The notes: generated by a model from the letters alone, not told the origin. A DNA stretch of 64,000 nt from Nyssa sinensis (GCA_008638375.1 CM018038.1:14964515-15028514), one strand, 5' to 3'; counted from the stretch's first letter, positions 45,755 to 60,084 are shown. Numbers and translations are program-made.

Positions 45755-48700
45755 TCAATGTCGCCTTTTGTTATCTCGCTGATCACTAGGAACTGCTGGA
45801 ATCTGATCATCTTTCTTATCTTTGCCAGTGGGAGTAGGCCCGTTCCCATTCCGACATGCAGTCAGTTCCTTTGACTCTGCATGGGTAGGAGACCGAGACA
45901 TTTCTTCTTCAATTGGAAGAGTTCGTTTTGAGCCCTCTAAAGCAACACCGAGAACAATGTTATCTTCCAAGGTAGGCCTAGCTACTGATGATGCAACAGG
46001 CCTCTGACCATCTTGTTTTGCTTGTGAAGTAGCTGAAGGATTATCCGTTTTATCACTGCCAGATTCAGGCAAAGTAAGAGGCGACTTCTCAAAAGCAACT
46101 CCAATTGAATGGTCTTGTGTGTTCACTCCTGATGGCCTCTCCAATGCGTTTCCCCCAATTGTCTTCTTCAGTTGCTGCTTTTCAGAGTTGTTCTCGACTG
46201 AACTGATAGATCCCACATTCAGAGTTTTGGCATCAGATGTTGACATTGCTGAAACCTTGGAATTTGAGCTGGCATTAGAACTTGATGTTGTTGAGAACTT
46301 GTCCATTTTGGTGTCACCAAGAATTGAAGTTGATCCAGCCTTGGCATCCGCCTTGGAATCAGATGTTGAGGCTGCTTCGACCTTGGCATCTTTCTCTTCA
46401 TTTGTGTCTACTGAGCGAGGTGAAGCATTTGTTTTGTCCTCACCATCGATTTTATAAGAAGGCTCAATCAGCAGGAATGGGTGGTTAACATTTGTTCTGT
46501 ATTGAGTGAAGGTGTCAGCAAAAGGTATAGTTTCCATATCAGCCTCGCTGTATAATTTCTGAACCGTGCGGATGGGTGTGGCAAGCCGAGCCCGATGATG
46601 ACTAATAACTCTGAGAAGATCCAACAATATAGCTTCCTGTTTTGTTAAACATAAATTAACCTTGAGCTAACTTTCCAGTTTTTTATAGAGCAGACTAAAA
46701 CTTGAAACGGAGGATAGAGAGAATAATGTAACTCCTAAAAAAACTAACAGTAAAACATATCATCATTCCTAGAGCTCAATGTGGAAGATGAGCCAAGAAA
46801 ACAATGGGCCCACACACAACCCTTCTGTCAAGAAAAATCTGGAGTATAAGGCTCATCATTTCCTCCAGAAATGCATTTTTTTATGACGGAAACTTCCCAA
46901 CCATGGGTCCTTTGTGTGCATGGCTGTCAGAGCAAACTCCAGATATGCGACCCCACACCCAAGAAGAAGCATACCTCAGCCAACCATTCCTTTTTGTAAT
47001 TTTGACAGGAATCCATATGGTGGCACAAGGAAAATCTTCTTTAATGCAAAAAGCACCGCCAAATCCACATGAATGAGATTATGACAACAAATTATTGGAC
47101 TGCACCAACCAGCTCAACACAGTATAAATTCCCACCAAGACTACCGAAATGGATGGGGGTTTGGTATATTAAAAGATGGGCCTCTCACCACCTCTAAGAA
47201 AGCTTCTTGAGTTTCAGATTGGTGTCTGTAATTAATGCTTATTTGAGATTTCTTACTTTACATTATTGCATTGGTACTTTAACAAATATAATCTTAATAT
47301 GCAAGTACATCTCTTTGAATGCTAGAAAGGTTGTCAGGGCCTACAAAACAGCAGTGATCTAATTGCAAGAAATCAGACAGAATAATAACAATATAATAAT
47401 AAATCTCAATTTTTTATTATCAAATTTTATAATATCATGGTGCATTTTAGGTGTAAGCTGCATGAACCATCCACTAACTAAAATCTAATAGAAATAAACA
47501 ACTCTTACCTTGACACAGAGGTACTCTTCAACACGTGAGGTTTTCACAAAACAAGACACCAAAATCTGTAATACAAATCAGGCCAAATAGAATATATTAC
47601 TATTCCATCATGAATCATCCTTTTATAATAACTAATAATATAAAAATGCTAGTAAATACACAATCGAGATGGAAGAAAGAAATGGTTAATCCAAATCATG
47701 GCAGGAGAATGGCCAACCAGATTCATTGAAGGAATTCCCTACTCAACTCTAAAGTGAGGGTTTTACCAATCTCTTAAAAGTGAGAGAACACTTCTAATGA
47801 GGAGGAAAAAAAAAAAGGTATCTGTGATGATAAAAAGTGATAATAGGCTGTGCATGTTGTTTATTGAGAAATATTAGTCATGGAAAGTCCACACATGCAT
47901 ATTATCCAAATCAATTGTCAACTATCTTCACCTATGCATCCATAAATCAGCAAAAATATTACTTCCACGATGCAATTCAACCTAAAGGAGTAAAGGACCA
48001 CAATATGTCCCCCCCCCCCCCCCAAAAAAACAAAAACAAAAAAAAACAAGAGAGAGAGAGAGAGGAAACATGAAATGCTAACCATAAGAGCCTGACTCTC
48101 TGGATCAATATTATCAAGAAATACTCTCCTATGCAACCTTTGCTGCTCCACTTGAGGGTTTTTGGCCAAAACCTTGCGCATATCAGCTACAATATTCTGC
48201 ACAGTGACAAGGGATAACCCATAATTTCATGACATGAAAAGAAAAGAAGAAAAAAAAATGTGCCCTTGACTGCACAATAATTTTGTTGACAAGCAATGAA
48301 TCCAAATTACTTACATTAATCCTATTGACATCTAAGTGACTGATAGCAAAGTGCGTCTTGATCCGCCAATGAGCCTTCTGGCTAAGATTCCTCACCACGT
48401 TCATAGTGAACTTGTGGTTCGGAATGTGAACTGCTTCACGATCATCACCTCTTATAATTGTTGGTGACCACCAACCCACATGCTGAAACAATATAAAATA
48501 CTAATTAGATGACAAAATTGGATTGAAGCGTATAATAAGGTCCTTCAAAATTCCAATATAATCTATTTCACAGAACAAACCAAGTAGTCAAATTTCACAA
48601 TGCATGAGATTTACAACTCAAGGCCATACATGCATTAGCATTTTTTTCTATATTTTCTGTTCTCTATAATCCGTTTCCTTGTTTTAGTAAAAAATACGAA

Positions 48701-51700
48701 ATACAAACCTCAACAGTACCAGATACTTCATAGCCATCAATCTGTGTCTGAATCCACTCATTCACAACGAATGGTCGAGTTGCATGGATCATTACACTCG
48801 AAAGGAAATTTGTAAATATCTGAATAATCAAAATGTGAATCAAGCTTTGGAGTAAATGAAAATACACCTAGTTAACCAATGGCTAAAAAAGTTCAACATG
48901 TTGATGGTCAAATGTACTTGCTTTTGATGTGGGGATGTACAAGGATGATCTAGAGTATGCTAAATATTTTTAAAAAAAAGTGCACAGTTTTCAGTGGCAA
49001 AAACAATAAGAAAATTGAGCCATACCTCACGACCAGCAAGGGTGAGCAATACTGTACCAAGACCCCCAGCAGTCAGATACCTCTGGGTAGAGAAACCCAG
49101 CAACTCCATGAACAATGAAGCAGCAGCAACCCATACTGCAGTATAAACAGCTTTCCCAGCAAATTGGAAACCCACCTGCAAAAGCAAGAAACCAGTAGTT
49201 AAAAAATGAGGGAGGTTTGTGCCACTCCAGCAGCACCCAAAAGGTAGCTGGATTGTTGAATCCCAACTCCCGAACTAAAACAGTCCCATCCGTGGGAGGG
49301 AAGGGTTTTTTTTTGTTTGGTTGGGGGTTGGGGGGGGGGGGGGGGAGAGAGATGGATACGGAGACAACTTTCCAATGCTTCCTCAAAAAAGCAGATCAAC
49401 AAATGTAATTTTCAAACAGCAATGCATTTGAAGGGCATAAATATGACATATTTTCAGATAGATTCAGAAAAGAAGTACAACAAATATGCTGATCAAAAAG
49501 GAATTATCGCAATCCTGGATGTATCATATCTTCATAACTTCAAAGTTAAAAATGAAAAATTTAGACCAGTAGGCTACGCCTTTATTTTCTTCAAATAAGT
49601 AAGTGCATAGTTACCATAAAACCGCTAATACCCTAACGATTTTCATTTTAGTGCACACGTTACAAAACATATAACACTTACATTCCAAAACACTAAATTT
49701 AGCGATCCAAAAAATTTCTTCAATTCATAAGAAAATATTAACACAAACCAAGAGACCAACATAAATGGTGTAATTAAATCAATCTTTTACATGTTTCATT
49801 CTAATATAATACATTTTTATAACTATATGAAAAACTTGTATAGTTAAGTGATATTAATTCTCATTACTCATCTTTAGACATTTACACTATGAAGAACGGA
49901 CACTGTATTTTGACTCACATGTCCGTGTCAGATACCAACACTCTCAGATGCTACCCGAACACGTGTCGGACTAGTTAAAAAAAAAAGAGTCCAAATTGTT
50001 TTATTTTTTCTGAATTTCGGACATTATGGGCACGTTTTCTTTTTTTTTCTTTTTTTTTTCCTCTTTTTCTTATCCTCTCCTTAGTTTTTTTTTTTTTTTT
50101 TTGTTATATACATACATATATATATATATTCTATATAATAGTTAGTAACTTTGTTTTGAAACTTGAATCATGAATGTTGATAATTAAATGAAGAAGTTCT
50201 TAAATTTTTATTCAATAACTTTGTTATTTTAATATCTTAATAATATTTTTTTGATTTGTATGTTTTTATCCAATTTTAATTGAGATAACGTTAAATTTTT
50301 ATTATATGATCATATAAAAATATAAAAAATTATATATATTCAACATGTCTCTGGCGTGTCCGCATCCTACTTTTTTAAAAAAATGAGGTGTCTGCATGTC
50401 CGTGTCGTGTCGGGACGTATCTATATCCCTTGTCTGTATCCATGCTTCTTAGGGTATACATTTAGACATATCCCATTGTATTCCATCGATGTCATCTACA
50501 TAACTCTACCCCTTATCGTACCACATTTAAAGTATGTGTCGTATTGCCTTCCCATTCCATTTCACGTACCATAAAGATTTGTGTTCCAAGTAACATCAAG
50601 TAAACGTTTCATTGAGAACACCAAAAAAAAGGGGGGGGGGGGGGGCGCACATATGAGGTGTGGTAGGATAAAACATATTATGCAATTATTTATCCAAAAA
50701 ATAAACAATGCAGATGAACCAGTTCCATAATGTCATTGTAAATTCATCAAGCCACACCATTACCTCTTGTAGGGGCACCTTTATTGGGTTTAAAAGGAAA
50801 GTACAAGGTTGGGTTAGGGAGGGAGTGGGGGGAGATGAGGAATATTTTATTTATTCAATTTTTCTTTTTTGGTGGGTTCATCACTTGGTGTAGTGGTTAA
50901 AGCTCGGGCTGCTGAATGCAAATTTGATTCTATGGGCAAACACTTTGTATAAATAATGCCAAAGGACTTTCAAAAGACAATTACATTTTTCTATAGGGGC
51001 AAAGATAATTTATTGAAGGTCAATAACAAATTATTAAGTAGGTATGCAGTATGCTTCGCCAATGGAAAACGGGATCATGGAAAAGGTGTAAATTGATACT
51101 ATTGGCCAAAGAGTTGTACACTTACAGAGTATTAGCCCATTGATTACTTTCTTCCAAGGAAGTCAAAGGCGATTTAGACACAATTTGGAAAGAACCTAAA
51201 GTGAAAATTACTCAAGGTCAACCATATTAATTACTTTCTTTCATCACATTTGAAAAATGAAACCGTGACAAAGGAAGGCATCATGTTTGGTGCACCCTTT
51301 TTTTATCTCTTAGTAAACAAAATGCACTAAGGGGGTGCACACATATATAAATACAACTATAGAATCGTAGATCGAGTTCAAAAAAGATACAAAATTGTCT
51401 ATATGTGTTGGAGCACCTGTTAACAAAAACTAAAGATGCAACATTTGGTGACCCTAGGTCCTTTTGGGCACATGGTTCTTAGAACAAAGTATCGATATGC
51501 AATCCCACTCCCAAGAACCACATATTGGGTAAGGTGAGGCCCACGTTTGGTGAGGCTCGAACTGGGGACCTCTTGGGGACATAGTTCTTTTTTCTCAAGG
51601 GCTTCCCAACTAATCTCGGGGGGTTGCCAACACTGGGTGCCCTTCGAACAAGGTTATGATTATGACAAATATACAAAGGTACCAACACTTTGTTTCCTAA

Positions 51701-54700
51701 TACTGTGCTATAACTTTTCAACATGTTTTAAAATATTTTTGTCCAGGTTTTCGTCGGTGTACAAGTAAAGGTCCCCGTAGTCTAATTTCTATGAACTCTT
51801 ATGCATGTTGGATTTCTTCCCCTCTCCCCAAAAATAAATAAATAAATATGTTGAGCAACTAATTGCTTCAAAAACTTAAGCTGTTAGCAAAAATGGTCAA
51901 CAATGTATATCGAATTCTCAACCAATGTTACCTGGAACGTGGATTGTTATGGTACGTGAAATGGAAACGGGAACATAGATCGTCACTTGTTATAGAATGT
52001 GGTACGTTACGGGTAAACTTTTTCAGATCACTTTATTGGAACGAAATACGTTTATTTGAAACGTAATATGCTTTTTAATTATATTTGTAATAATATTCGT
52101 ATGTATATATATATATGCTATAAAAATTTAAACAAATTCAAGTCATTATAAAATAAAATTCAATGATGTGTGTGTATTTTATTGTATGTTGTATGATTTT
52201 TTTTTAGGACTTTTGATATTTTAGATTGGAGTGCTAAATCTTGTATTCCAAATCGCTGATGATTTTGAATCGTGCGATTCTGATTCGCAATTCGCTAAGG
52301 GGGAGCAAATTGTGGTAACTATGTTCTCAACACTCTCTCACATGTGACCCCAGATTCACACGTGGAGAGGCAAAGAAACTACTAAATATGAGGTAGAATA
52401 TAGTGCAACTTTACACAAACAAATCAAAATGACAAGAAATGCAAATGAAGAAACTTGAACCCAAGACCTCTCGTATCCTAGTCTCTAATACTATGTTAGT
52501 TGCTCGAAAAGCTTGAGTATGTCAAACTCTCAACAAAATAAATAAAATCACTACAATTGTTTCCCAATCAAATGCCTTCACGTGGTCACATAGCTATGCA
52601 TCTTATGTCATAAAGCATGATAAGCAATCAAAAATTGCAAAAGGTTAAAGCAACAAAAACATACATTTCTTGCATCACTGGTGTCATTTGTCTCCATGGA
52701 GAATTTTTGTGCTTGTTGAATCAAGCTGCCAAAACAGAATATGACCATGTTTAAACAACCGAATGTAAAACTTTATGTTGAATCCAACACACAAAGTGAT
52801 TGGAAAACCAAAAAACTAAACATCAGCACATTAAACTTGTTAAAGTAGAAAATCATTAACAAATAGTGAAATGGATGGCAAGAAAAAATATAAACTGGAG
52901 TTTGGCGGCACCTTTGCTTTACAGATAGCAACAAAAACGAAAGCATAAAACATAGAAACTATAAGCATATCTCAACAAAAGAAGGTGAACACATACAGCC
53001 AAATAATTAATACTAGTGACCGGATTAGGCACACTACAATTGATTGTTTTTGGAACTTGAAGTGCTAACAATAATCAAAGCAGTTGTTAGCTGAACAATT
53101 TTCCCATGCTTCAAACCTACTATTTTTTAAAAATGTTCCAAAAATCAAACAAGCCATTCAATTGCTTAATGTGGGTACAACTATCTATAAAGGATACACT
53201 CGGCCTCAACTAATCCAAGATGACTTTCGATCAGCTCAGACTAATGGCCAAGCTAATGATGAGGATGTAAGAATTAATATGGGAGTTAGATCCTTTTGGG
53301 ATAAGGTAAACTCAAAGTCTCAGCGTAAACTAGTCCAAGACGAGCTTCACAGTTAATCTCATAGGTATTCCAGCCCAAACTAAATAGAGCCAAAGTCCAT
53401 TTCACAAGTTGGTGGAAGACTAAAAGGGAAGACAGTCTAAGATTAATAGAACTAGATACTCTAGGTCATGTGGATTGGTGACTAAGGTGATTGGTTCGCT
53501 AGTTTGACTCTAATGTTTAGAGATAGAACTAAACTAGTCCTTCCAGACTATGATGGATTCTTCTATGAGCTTTTATTATTTTCTGGAAGTACACGTGGAA
53601 ACTGATCTGTGACCTCAGCGAAACCGTTATGGTGCATGAGGACAACACGTGATCATCCTATATAATTAGGACCTCCACAAAGATGTGTACTTAGAGAAGA
53701 AAAAGCTGAGAGAATTCTTCCCTATGGATTTCCCTGTCTGGATAGCCTCATCTTCTTCGTAGACATACCACTCTGAGATCCCTTTCTTACGTGTAACTCT
53801 CACTCCTACATTCCCACCTGAACCCTTTGTCTACACTTAACCAACACTTCAATTAAACAGCTTGAAAACTATATCTGCAGTTTCTGAAGAGACATGATGG
53901 TGACACCAACCATACTACCTTGATAAACAGTGGGTAAAAGCCAGCACTGTCGACAATGATCGCACAAAATTCAGAAGTCGTTGCTTGACAGCCTGGCTTG
54001 CTTCTGAAGGTAGAACTACTGGATCCAACGCTCTGAAAGAAACACGATTGTAATTAGTACTAACAAGTATCAAAGCGATAACAATAATTCCTTAAAAATA
54101 AAAAACATCAAGTTACTGAAACCTGCAGATAAGTATTGCTCCAGTCCATAGAAGCATGGGTTGAAGATAAGAGGTCATAATATAGTGTGTGCCACTCTTT
54201 TTCCAACTACCATCACTCTTCTGCAGGAAAGTCATTAAGGAGAGCGTCAGCCAATTAAGGGATTCTACACTGCTGAGAAGAACTAAAGTAAATAATGCCT
54301 GTAAAAGAAAGTGTGCCTACATGGAGGAAAAGAATCCTGCTCAGACGCGTGAGTGGACCAAGACCCCACACAGCGAAAGCAACAAGACCAACTGCTGGAA
54401 CCAACTGGATTACGATATGGCTTCCATGTAAAGCATTATATGACCTGCATGATACCTTGAAAGATATTATGAGAAGATCATGTATTACAGGAATAGAAAG
54501 AATCATGAAGCCATGAAAGAGAAATAAGATTATGACACCACTGAAATAAGAAATAAGGCTATCTAGGGTATAGAATATAAATGTACTGCTACATTAAGGT
54601 GTGCACAAATCAATTTAATAAATATATAACAAATGAAAACACAGATATACCTTGTCATCACAATGGCAGCAGTTTTCAGAACAGGAACCTCGTTTCCTCC

Positions 54701-56604
54701 ACTAGTTAATAGAGAGGATTGGCACCGGAAAGCATTACATCTAGAAGATAAACAACTAATTGGACCACGCACACTATTTAAGAGATGGAAACTCCAAGCA
54801 TCCTGTCGCTGAAGATGTAACACAGGAATTTAGGTTCTTTAAAATTAATTAGTAGGAGAATTGTTAAAGCTCCACTACTTGACATGCACACATGAGCACA
54901 CGAGCTCTAGATTACATAAGAAAAATAAAAAGCAATTCGCACGAGCGTGAATTGAATAGAAACTGAGCAAAGATGTTTTTTCCCTTCTAATGTAATGTGG
55001 GAAAAATAATTCCTTCCAAAAGTGCAAGCAAGCAGCATAAAATGACAATGGAAAAGAAAATTAAATTGCCAAGGACCATCGCACCACAACTGATGTCCTC
55101 AGCAAACATGCATACTCCAAAAAGGGCAAAAGGGCTAGCCTAGTGCATGAGACTCCCGCCACTGCTGGGTCTGAGGAGGGTTAGATGTGCGCAGCCATAC
55201 CCCTGCATGCGGAGGGGCATACTCCAAAAAAGGTAACTTGTTCAAAAGATTTTTGAGTGCCAAAGTGTTAATGACAAGCAACTTAAATCTCATTCATTAA
55301 TCAACTCCAAGAACAAAAAGTGAGAGTAGAAATTTCCTAGAATCAACAATGTCCAGAACATGTGCTCCTATTTTGAAGTTGAGAGCAATAAAAAATTATT
55401 GGTAAGAAAACCAACTCATTAAAGTCAATTTGGCACAATGTCAATGGAACTGTCACTAAACAGCTATCTATTCCGTACTATTAAGCCCACACCCTAATTT
55501 GTTTGACTAACAGTTTTTCTATAAAAGCATCTTAGCTTACGGTTTTTTAATGAGGTGGCCAGGTTTCTACATTGGTTGGGTTTGGACTTGGGTTGAATTG
55601 ATGGGTTTATTTAGATATTAATGGGCTGGGTCAAGTTATAAAAAAGTTGGACCAGGTTGTTCAAAATGACATTGGACCAACATAAATTAAACAAGTGGGC
55701 TGGATCTAAGCCCGTTAGCAATTATATTAAGTAACCAAACCAGGCCGTTTGGGAACAGGATTAATCTACCCAAATCAGTTAGTCAAAATTGGGATATCCT
55801 TATTCCCAGATTTTGAATTCAAATCAAATGTGCCGTGTCTGGTCATGGGGTTAGTAAATTGGTTTTTAATTAATTACAAAACAGTTAGTTTAAGACTAAT
55901 TAATCATGTTGGAATCAATTTAGTACAGATAAATTACAAAGTCGTCTACTTAATTCTTGTTATTTACATATTGGTTCCATAAGCTTTGTAGTGCTAGATT
56001 AGAGCCCCCCCCCCCCTCAATTAATGTTAATTTAAATGCCAATTAGAATCCAGAAAGAGAATGAGCATACACACTGTGTGCACCCTCTAGTGTGATCAAA
56101 TCCAGAAAGCTTTAAACCATAATACCAGACCATAAGCAAGAATGTAACAAAAAAATTCCCATGCTGCATAAAATGGAATGCATCAAAAAATTAAAATGGG
56201 CAAAAGACCATAACAAAATATTGTAAATTGAAGGGAAGTCCAGAACATGTACAGATATGAAGCTCTTACGTGGTAGCATATAATATATACATAAAAACCG
56301 GCCCAATGTTTTTAAAGAAAGAGGAGAGAGAGAAGAGAGGATTTGTAATATAAATACAAGCATACCAAACCGTGTGATGAAAGAGAGATGCTGAACAAAT
56401 CTAAGCAGCCCTTTCCTGTCATGCCCTGGAAAAGAGAAATTAAAAGAATCAGAGAAATTATCAGCATCATTAATGTCAAACAATCAAACGAGAAGAAATA
56501 GTATTTAAAAGAAACAAACGACACACCTTAGGTTGGTTATTGTAACCATAATTGCTGTGAATCCCCATTTCACGAGACAAAAGAAAGGAACCAGTAACAG
56601 CCAT
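45755..56604 (-). CDS. MSL2: Mechanosensitive ion channel, plastid MscS-like (MSL2/MSL3 type)
   Basis: Coding exons in gene order: 56604-56527, 56425-56366, 54808-54651, 54444-54321, 54220-54123, 54032-53919, 52725-52665, 49175-49026, 48819-48709, 48482-48315, 48196-48083, 47565-47509, 46636-45755. All phases agree: 724 residues, slightly longer than the Arabidopsis paralogues. The channel opens under membrane tension in the plastid envelope and helps set plastid size and shape. A Ser-rich transit-peptide-like N-terminus (about 1-95) is followed by membrane segments near 108-128, 154-172, 195-212 and 240-256 and the pore helix ([16 protein letters not shown], about 265-281). The MscS beta domain includes [15 protein letters not shown] and HIPNHKF (about 320-343). 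The last exon adds a Ser/Thr/Lys tail of degenerate repeats, then [19 protein letters not shown], conserved in MSL2/3. The start ATG 56604 gives [12 protein letters not shown]. Choice between MSL2 and MSL3 is open. Confidence 0.92.
48009..48023. repeat. Poly(C) tract in an MSL intron
   Basis: About fifteen C residues followed by an A-rich and GA-repeat stretch (to 48063), starting 20 bp from the MSL exon at 48083-48196. Confidence 0.85.
49893..50451. repeat. Possible MITE with ACGGACAC-type ends in an MSL intron
   Basis: The left end reads GAAGAACGGACAC and the right end, reverse complemented, GAAGCATGGATACAG; both are followed by GTCCGTGTC-like blocks in inverted arrangement. The interior is T- and A-rich. 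No clear target-site duplication was found, so the boundaries are tentative. Confidence 0.4.
50885..50960 (+). repeat. tRNA-like SINE head (tentative)
   Basis: TTGGTGTAGTGGTTAAAGC resembles the A box of tRNA-derived SINEs, and TTTGATTCTATGG about 35 bp downstream is a weak B-box match. It does not fold as a real tRNA gene by inspection. No flanking duplication was found. Confidence 0.3.
55124..55216 (-). mobile_element. 5'-truncated Au-type SINE in MSL intron 2
   Basis: On the plus strand, AGCCTAGTGCATGAGACTCC and, further on, GCGCAGCCATACCCCTGCAT match the reversed 3' half of the widespread plant Au SINE. The tRNA-like head is missing. It is flanked by a perfect 14-bp duplication GCATACTCCAAAAA (55110-55123 and 55217-55230), so the truncated copy is a genuine LINE-driven insertion. 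The SINE reads in the same direction as the MSL gene. Confidence 0.8.
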
Positions 56605-59600
56605 CGTTGAAAAACGGTGGAGATAACACCAGGAGCAGAATATACACGCATCAAACGTAGTTTATCCTCAGACCCAAAAATATATTGCACGAGGAGGAGC
56701 AGAGAGCATGTAGGTTTCCAAGCTTAAACTGCCGCAAAAGTATGGCACCCATCAAGTATAAAGTCAAAAAGTTTAGTGCACACAAAGAGAAAAGAGAATA
56801 GATCAAAGATACATTCCATGTCATGAGCTCTCCAAAGATCAATAATATCATATAAATAACATGATGGGATGGTTTAATAGAAGAAGCCATCACAAGACCA
56901 AGAATTCGGCAGATCTATAGAGAAAACTGAAGGAACTTCAAAGCAAGCATGCACCGTACAGGACATGGACAGAAGATTTTTTTCTCTTTTTTTTTTTTAT
57001 TTTTTTGAGGGGGCTATAAATGACTGAAGTTTTGTTTGTTCAAAAGGAAAACAAAAACATGGAAAGTAAGCATGTCCATGTTGTTATTTGAGGGTTTTTA
57101 AATTCATGAGCTATGTTTACCCAATCTGATCAATAAATAGTTATCTAAGCAAAGAGAGCATCTAGTGATGGCTAGCTCACTCCCTATCAGTCCCAATGTT
57201 TCTACTACAAGTTAACTACAGTTGGCCCTCTAATAGTTAATATACATTTACATAATAATAATAACATATGATATTTATTATTAGAATAGAAAATTACATA
57301 TGTAAATATATAGATGTCATACAAAATTTTTAGCAAAATTTATTTACTCATAGTTTAAAAATATTAGAAACTTTCTTATCACTTAAATTAGTTACTATAA
57401 ACAAACTGTTTTGTAAGAAAAGTATATACCCTTGAAAATATGTATGCATATTCCATTTTAATACTAGAAACTATATGCTTGTGAGGAAATTTTTGGGTGA
57501 TAAAAATCATGTAATAACTTAATAGTTAATAATTTTTAGATCTCCCGTGATTATTAATTATTAGAGAGTCAATTGTAGGTTAAGTTTGTACCATCAGTTA
57601 ACTAGTTAAATGGTATCTCATGCTCGTCCCTTATGCTTCATTTGGGAGTGATGAAAAGTTTTTACAAGGGAAGGTAAAAAGAATTGAGAAGATATCCCTT
57701 ACAAAAGGATGGGTCTTCCCTTCCTCCCTCTTGTCTCTTTAAGTAGGAAGGAAGAAATTGATTTTTTCATGATTTTACCATTATGCTTTTACATTCAATG
57801 GTGGGTTTGAAAGGAAAAGCATAAAACATATATGGAGAACCCTTTCCCTCCTCCTTTCCTCCTACTTTTAGGGGTAAGATATATGGTGTGAGAGTGATTG
57901 CCTAGGCACTTTTTTGTCAACTTACAATTATTAATTGGAATGCCTCACAAGCATTCAATGAATGTCGCAACAATGGTAGATTCTAATAGTATTCATTTTC
58001 CATCCATGCAGATAAAATCGACATAATATTGAACCATGAAAAATTTTATTTGCCATGTGATGTTAACTTGAAGCTTAATCATATTTAGGAAGATTTCATG
58101 GAAAGTGAAGCAATTCATTGAGATAGTAGGATTTTCAAGATGGGATTACTAAAAATATCTTCTAAACAAGCTATATAAGAATGCGGAAATTTGTTCAAAA
58201 TCATATTACTTTTTCACCCGAAAGATGACGTATAAGTCACAAGTGCAAGTTTGTCGGGTGGGGCAAGATTTATTGTAAAGGAATTCAAGCTATCTTGTAT
58301 TGTGTTGATTAGAATGACGCAACGATTAAAAAAGGGATGGAAAGAGTTGTTCGCAGGTTTAGTAGATCATAAAGTAAAACTCAAGGACGAGTTATCCCAA
58401 CCCAAGGAGTTCAAAGCAAGAGCAATCCTCCTTAAGAAGGGAAAATATTCATGGTACTGTTCATACTACAATAACTTCTAGGGGCTCTTATGTCCTTTTC
58501 TTTTTTTATGTTACTCTTTTGTTATATTACTTAAGAAACTTATGTATGGCTAATATTAAATTATTTAATGATTAGGATTTAGGTTTATTAGGCTTTTATG
58601 ACCATCTTATCAATAAAACTCTTTCCAGAATTTTGTATGGACTTTTGATTGTTAATAAAATTGTACCTTTGGCTATTTTGTCCTTGAGAAACATTAGGAC
58701 GCGTTTAGTTAACACCCTTATAGAAGACTTTGGCTCTAACACAGTTCGAAAAACAATTATTCATCAACCTTGTGCTCCTAACTAAATCACTCTCCTGCAG
58801 ATAATGGAGAGACAATCCATTCATCCCCTTTTGCTTCCCCCCTTCCTCTCACTCTTCCCTCTTACCAAACAAACCATTAGAGGGAAGTGGAAAGTTCAAG
58901 TCCCAAATGAGGGTTTTTTAGGGGGTAGAGTGGGTGTGTCATGTGTGGTTGATTGATCAGTGTAGGATGATAGCATGCTTATATTGGGCAACGTATGATC
59001 AGTTTGTGCTTTTGTTATGAAGGCAAAAATGTTAGAACCCAATCTCTCTCCCTTAGTCCAATGTCATGTGTGGTTGATTGATATCTGGACTCGGGAGGGC
59101 AAACTTGTATGGCCCACGCCCTTGGAACTGTTTGGATGTAGAAACTCTATCCCAAAATTGATATACAAATGCCGAGTAAAAGTCTCAAAAATCAATTCCA
59201 TCCCTCCGGGTTTGTTCACCCCCTCTCTCTGGCATGGGCTCTGTCACTCCATTTCAATTTTCAAAATGATGCATACGGGCTACAGTTTTTATAATCAGGT
59301 TTTCAAATTTTGATGTTAAAATCACATCCATCAGCTCAGTAAGCTTCTCAAAACGTCTCAGAACAAAGCCTAAAATTTTACAACTATTTTAAATAAATAA
59401 AAAAATCTGAAATACTATAACGGAGCCCTTAATTCCAAATTTTAAAAAAATAAAATGTAATAAGCATATTAGTCGTCTTAGGCTCAGTGCAGAGTAACTT
59501 TTGATTTTGCAGGCCCTAAATAATATATATTACACACACATACAGAGATGCACACGGGATTCAAAATTTTGATTTATTTTCTGTTCTGTTCCTACACTTT

Positions 59601-59890
59601 CTCAGCTCGAAACCTGACATTTCCGGATCAAAACTCCAGCTATAGTAATTAAAGCGCGGCTTATTAATAATCCGATAAAAACAAAACCCTAATTTCAAAA
59701 TGCCTAACTATTTTGCAAATTTATGAAACACAGAAATCTCAAATGCTAAATAATATAAGAACAGGATTCGGAGAATACCTTTGTATATGCAAAATAGTGA
59801 ATAGTCGTCCGAGCTCTGTGCGCTTTCCTTTTATGCAGACTGGTCGTGGAAGAGAGGAGAGACAGAAAGAGAGGAAAACTCAGAACGGAG
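56605..59890 (-). promoter_or_regulatory. Probable MSL 5' leader with a long leader intron
   Basis: The region between the MSL ATG and about 59.9 kb has no other gene. A CT-rich leader-like segment on the minus strand (about 59886-59850) runs to a donor AAAG|GTATTC at 59779/59778. A good acceptor (TTTTGCGGCAG) lies at 56729, with another (TTTTCTCTATAG) at 56914. A 5' UTR exon plus roughly 3-kb leader intron is therefore likely. The open frames in this interval (for example minus 56651-56893) would be upstream ORFs or chance. Confidence 0.45.
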
Positions 59891-60078
59891 GGGTGGTGAT
59901 AACTTGCGCAGGAAGGTGTTGGCTCCCCACTGTTCCGTGGTCAAATCAAACAGCACTGTTTGGATGGATAGTTTCACAATTACGTGGCGGCCCGGAGGGG
60001 TTCCCCTCTAACGTGCGCGGTATGTCAATCGCTTCTGTCCTAACGCTGAGCCTGACCTGGGTGGTTATACAGTGTGAA

Positions 60079-60084
60079 CACGTG
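60079..60084. promoter_or_regulatory. G-box (CACGTG) upstream of MSL
   Basis: CACGTG within ACACGTGT lies about 200 bp upstream of the presumed MSL transcription start. This core is bound by plant bZIP and bHLH factors, including abscisic-acid responsive ones. Function here is only inferred from position. Confidence 0.4.

Noticed and set aside
46119..46457. 112-residue plus-strand frame opposite the MSL last exon
   Set aside because: A shadow of the repetitive Ser/Thr coding sequence on the other strand, with no independent support.
50885..50960. Functional tRNA gene
   Set aside because: Only an A-box-like sequence is convincing. The B box is poor and the arms do not pair, so it is at most a SINE head.
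56112..56483. 123-residue minus-strand frame, a possible separate membrane protein
   Set aside because: It is intron sequence read through MSL exon 2 (56366-56425). The hydrophobic character comes from T-rich intron DNA.
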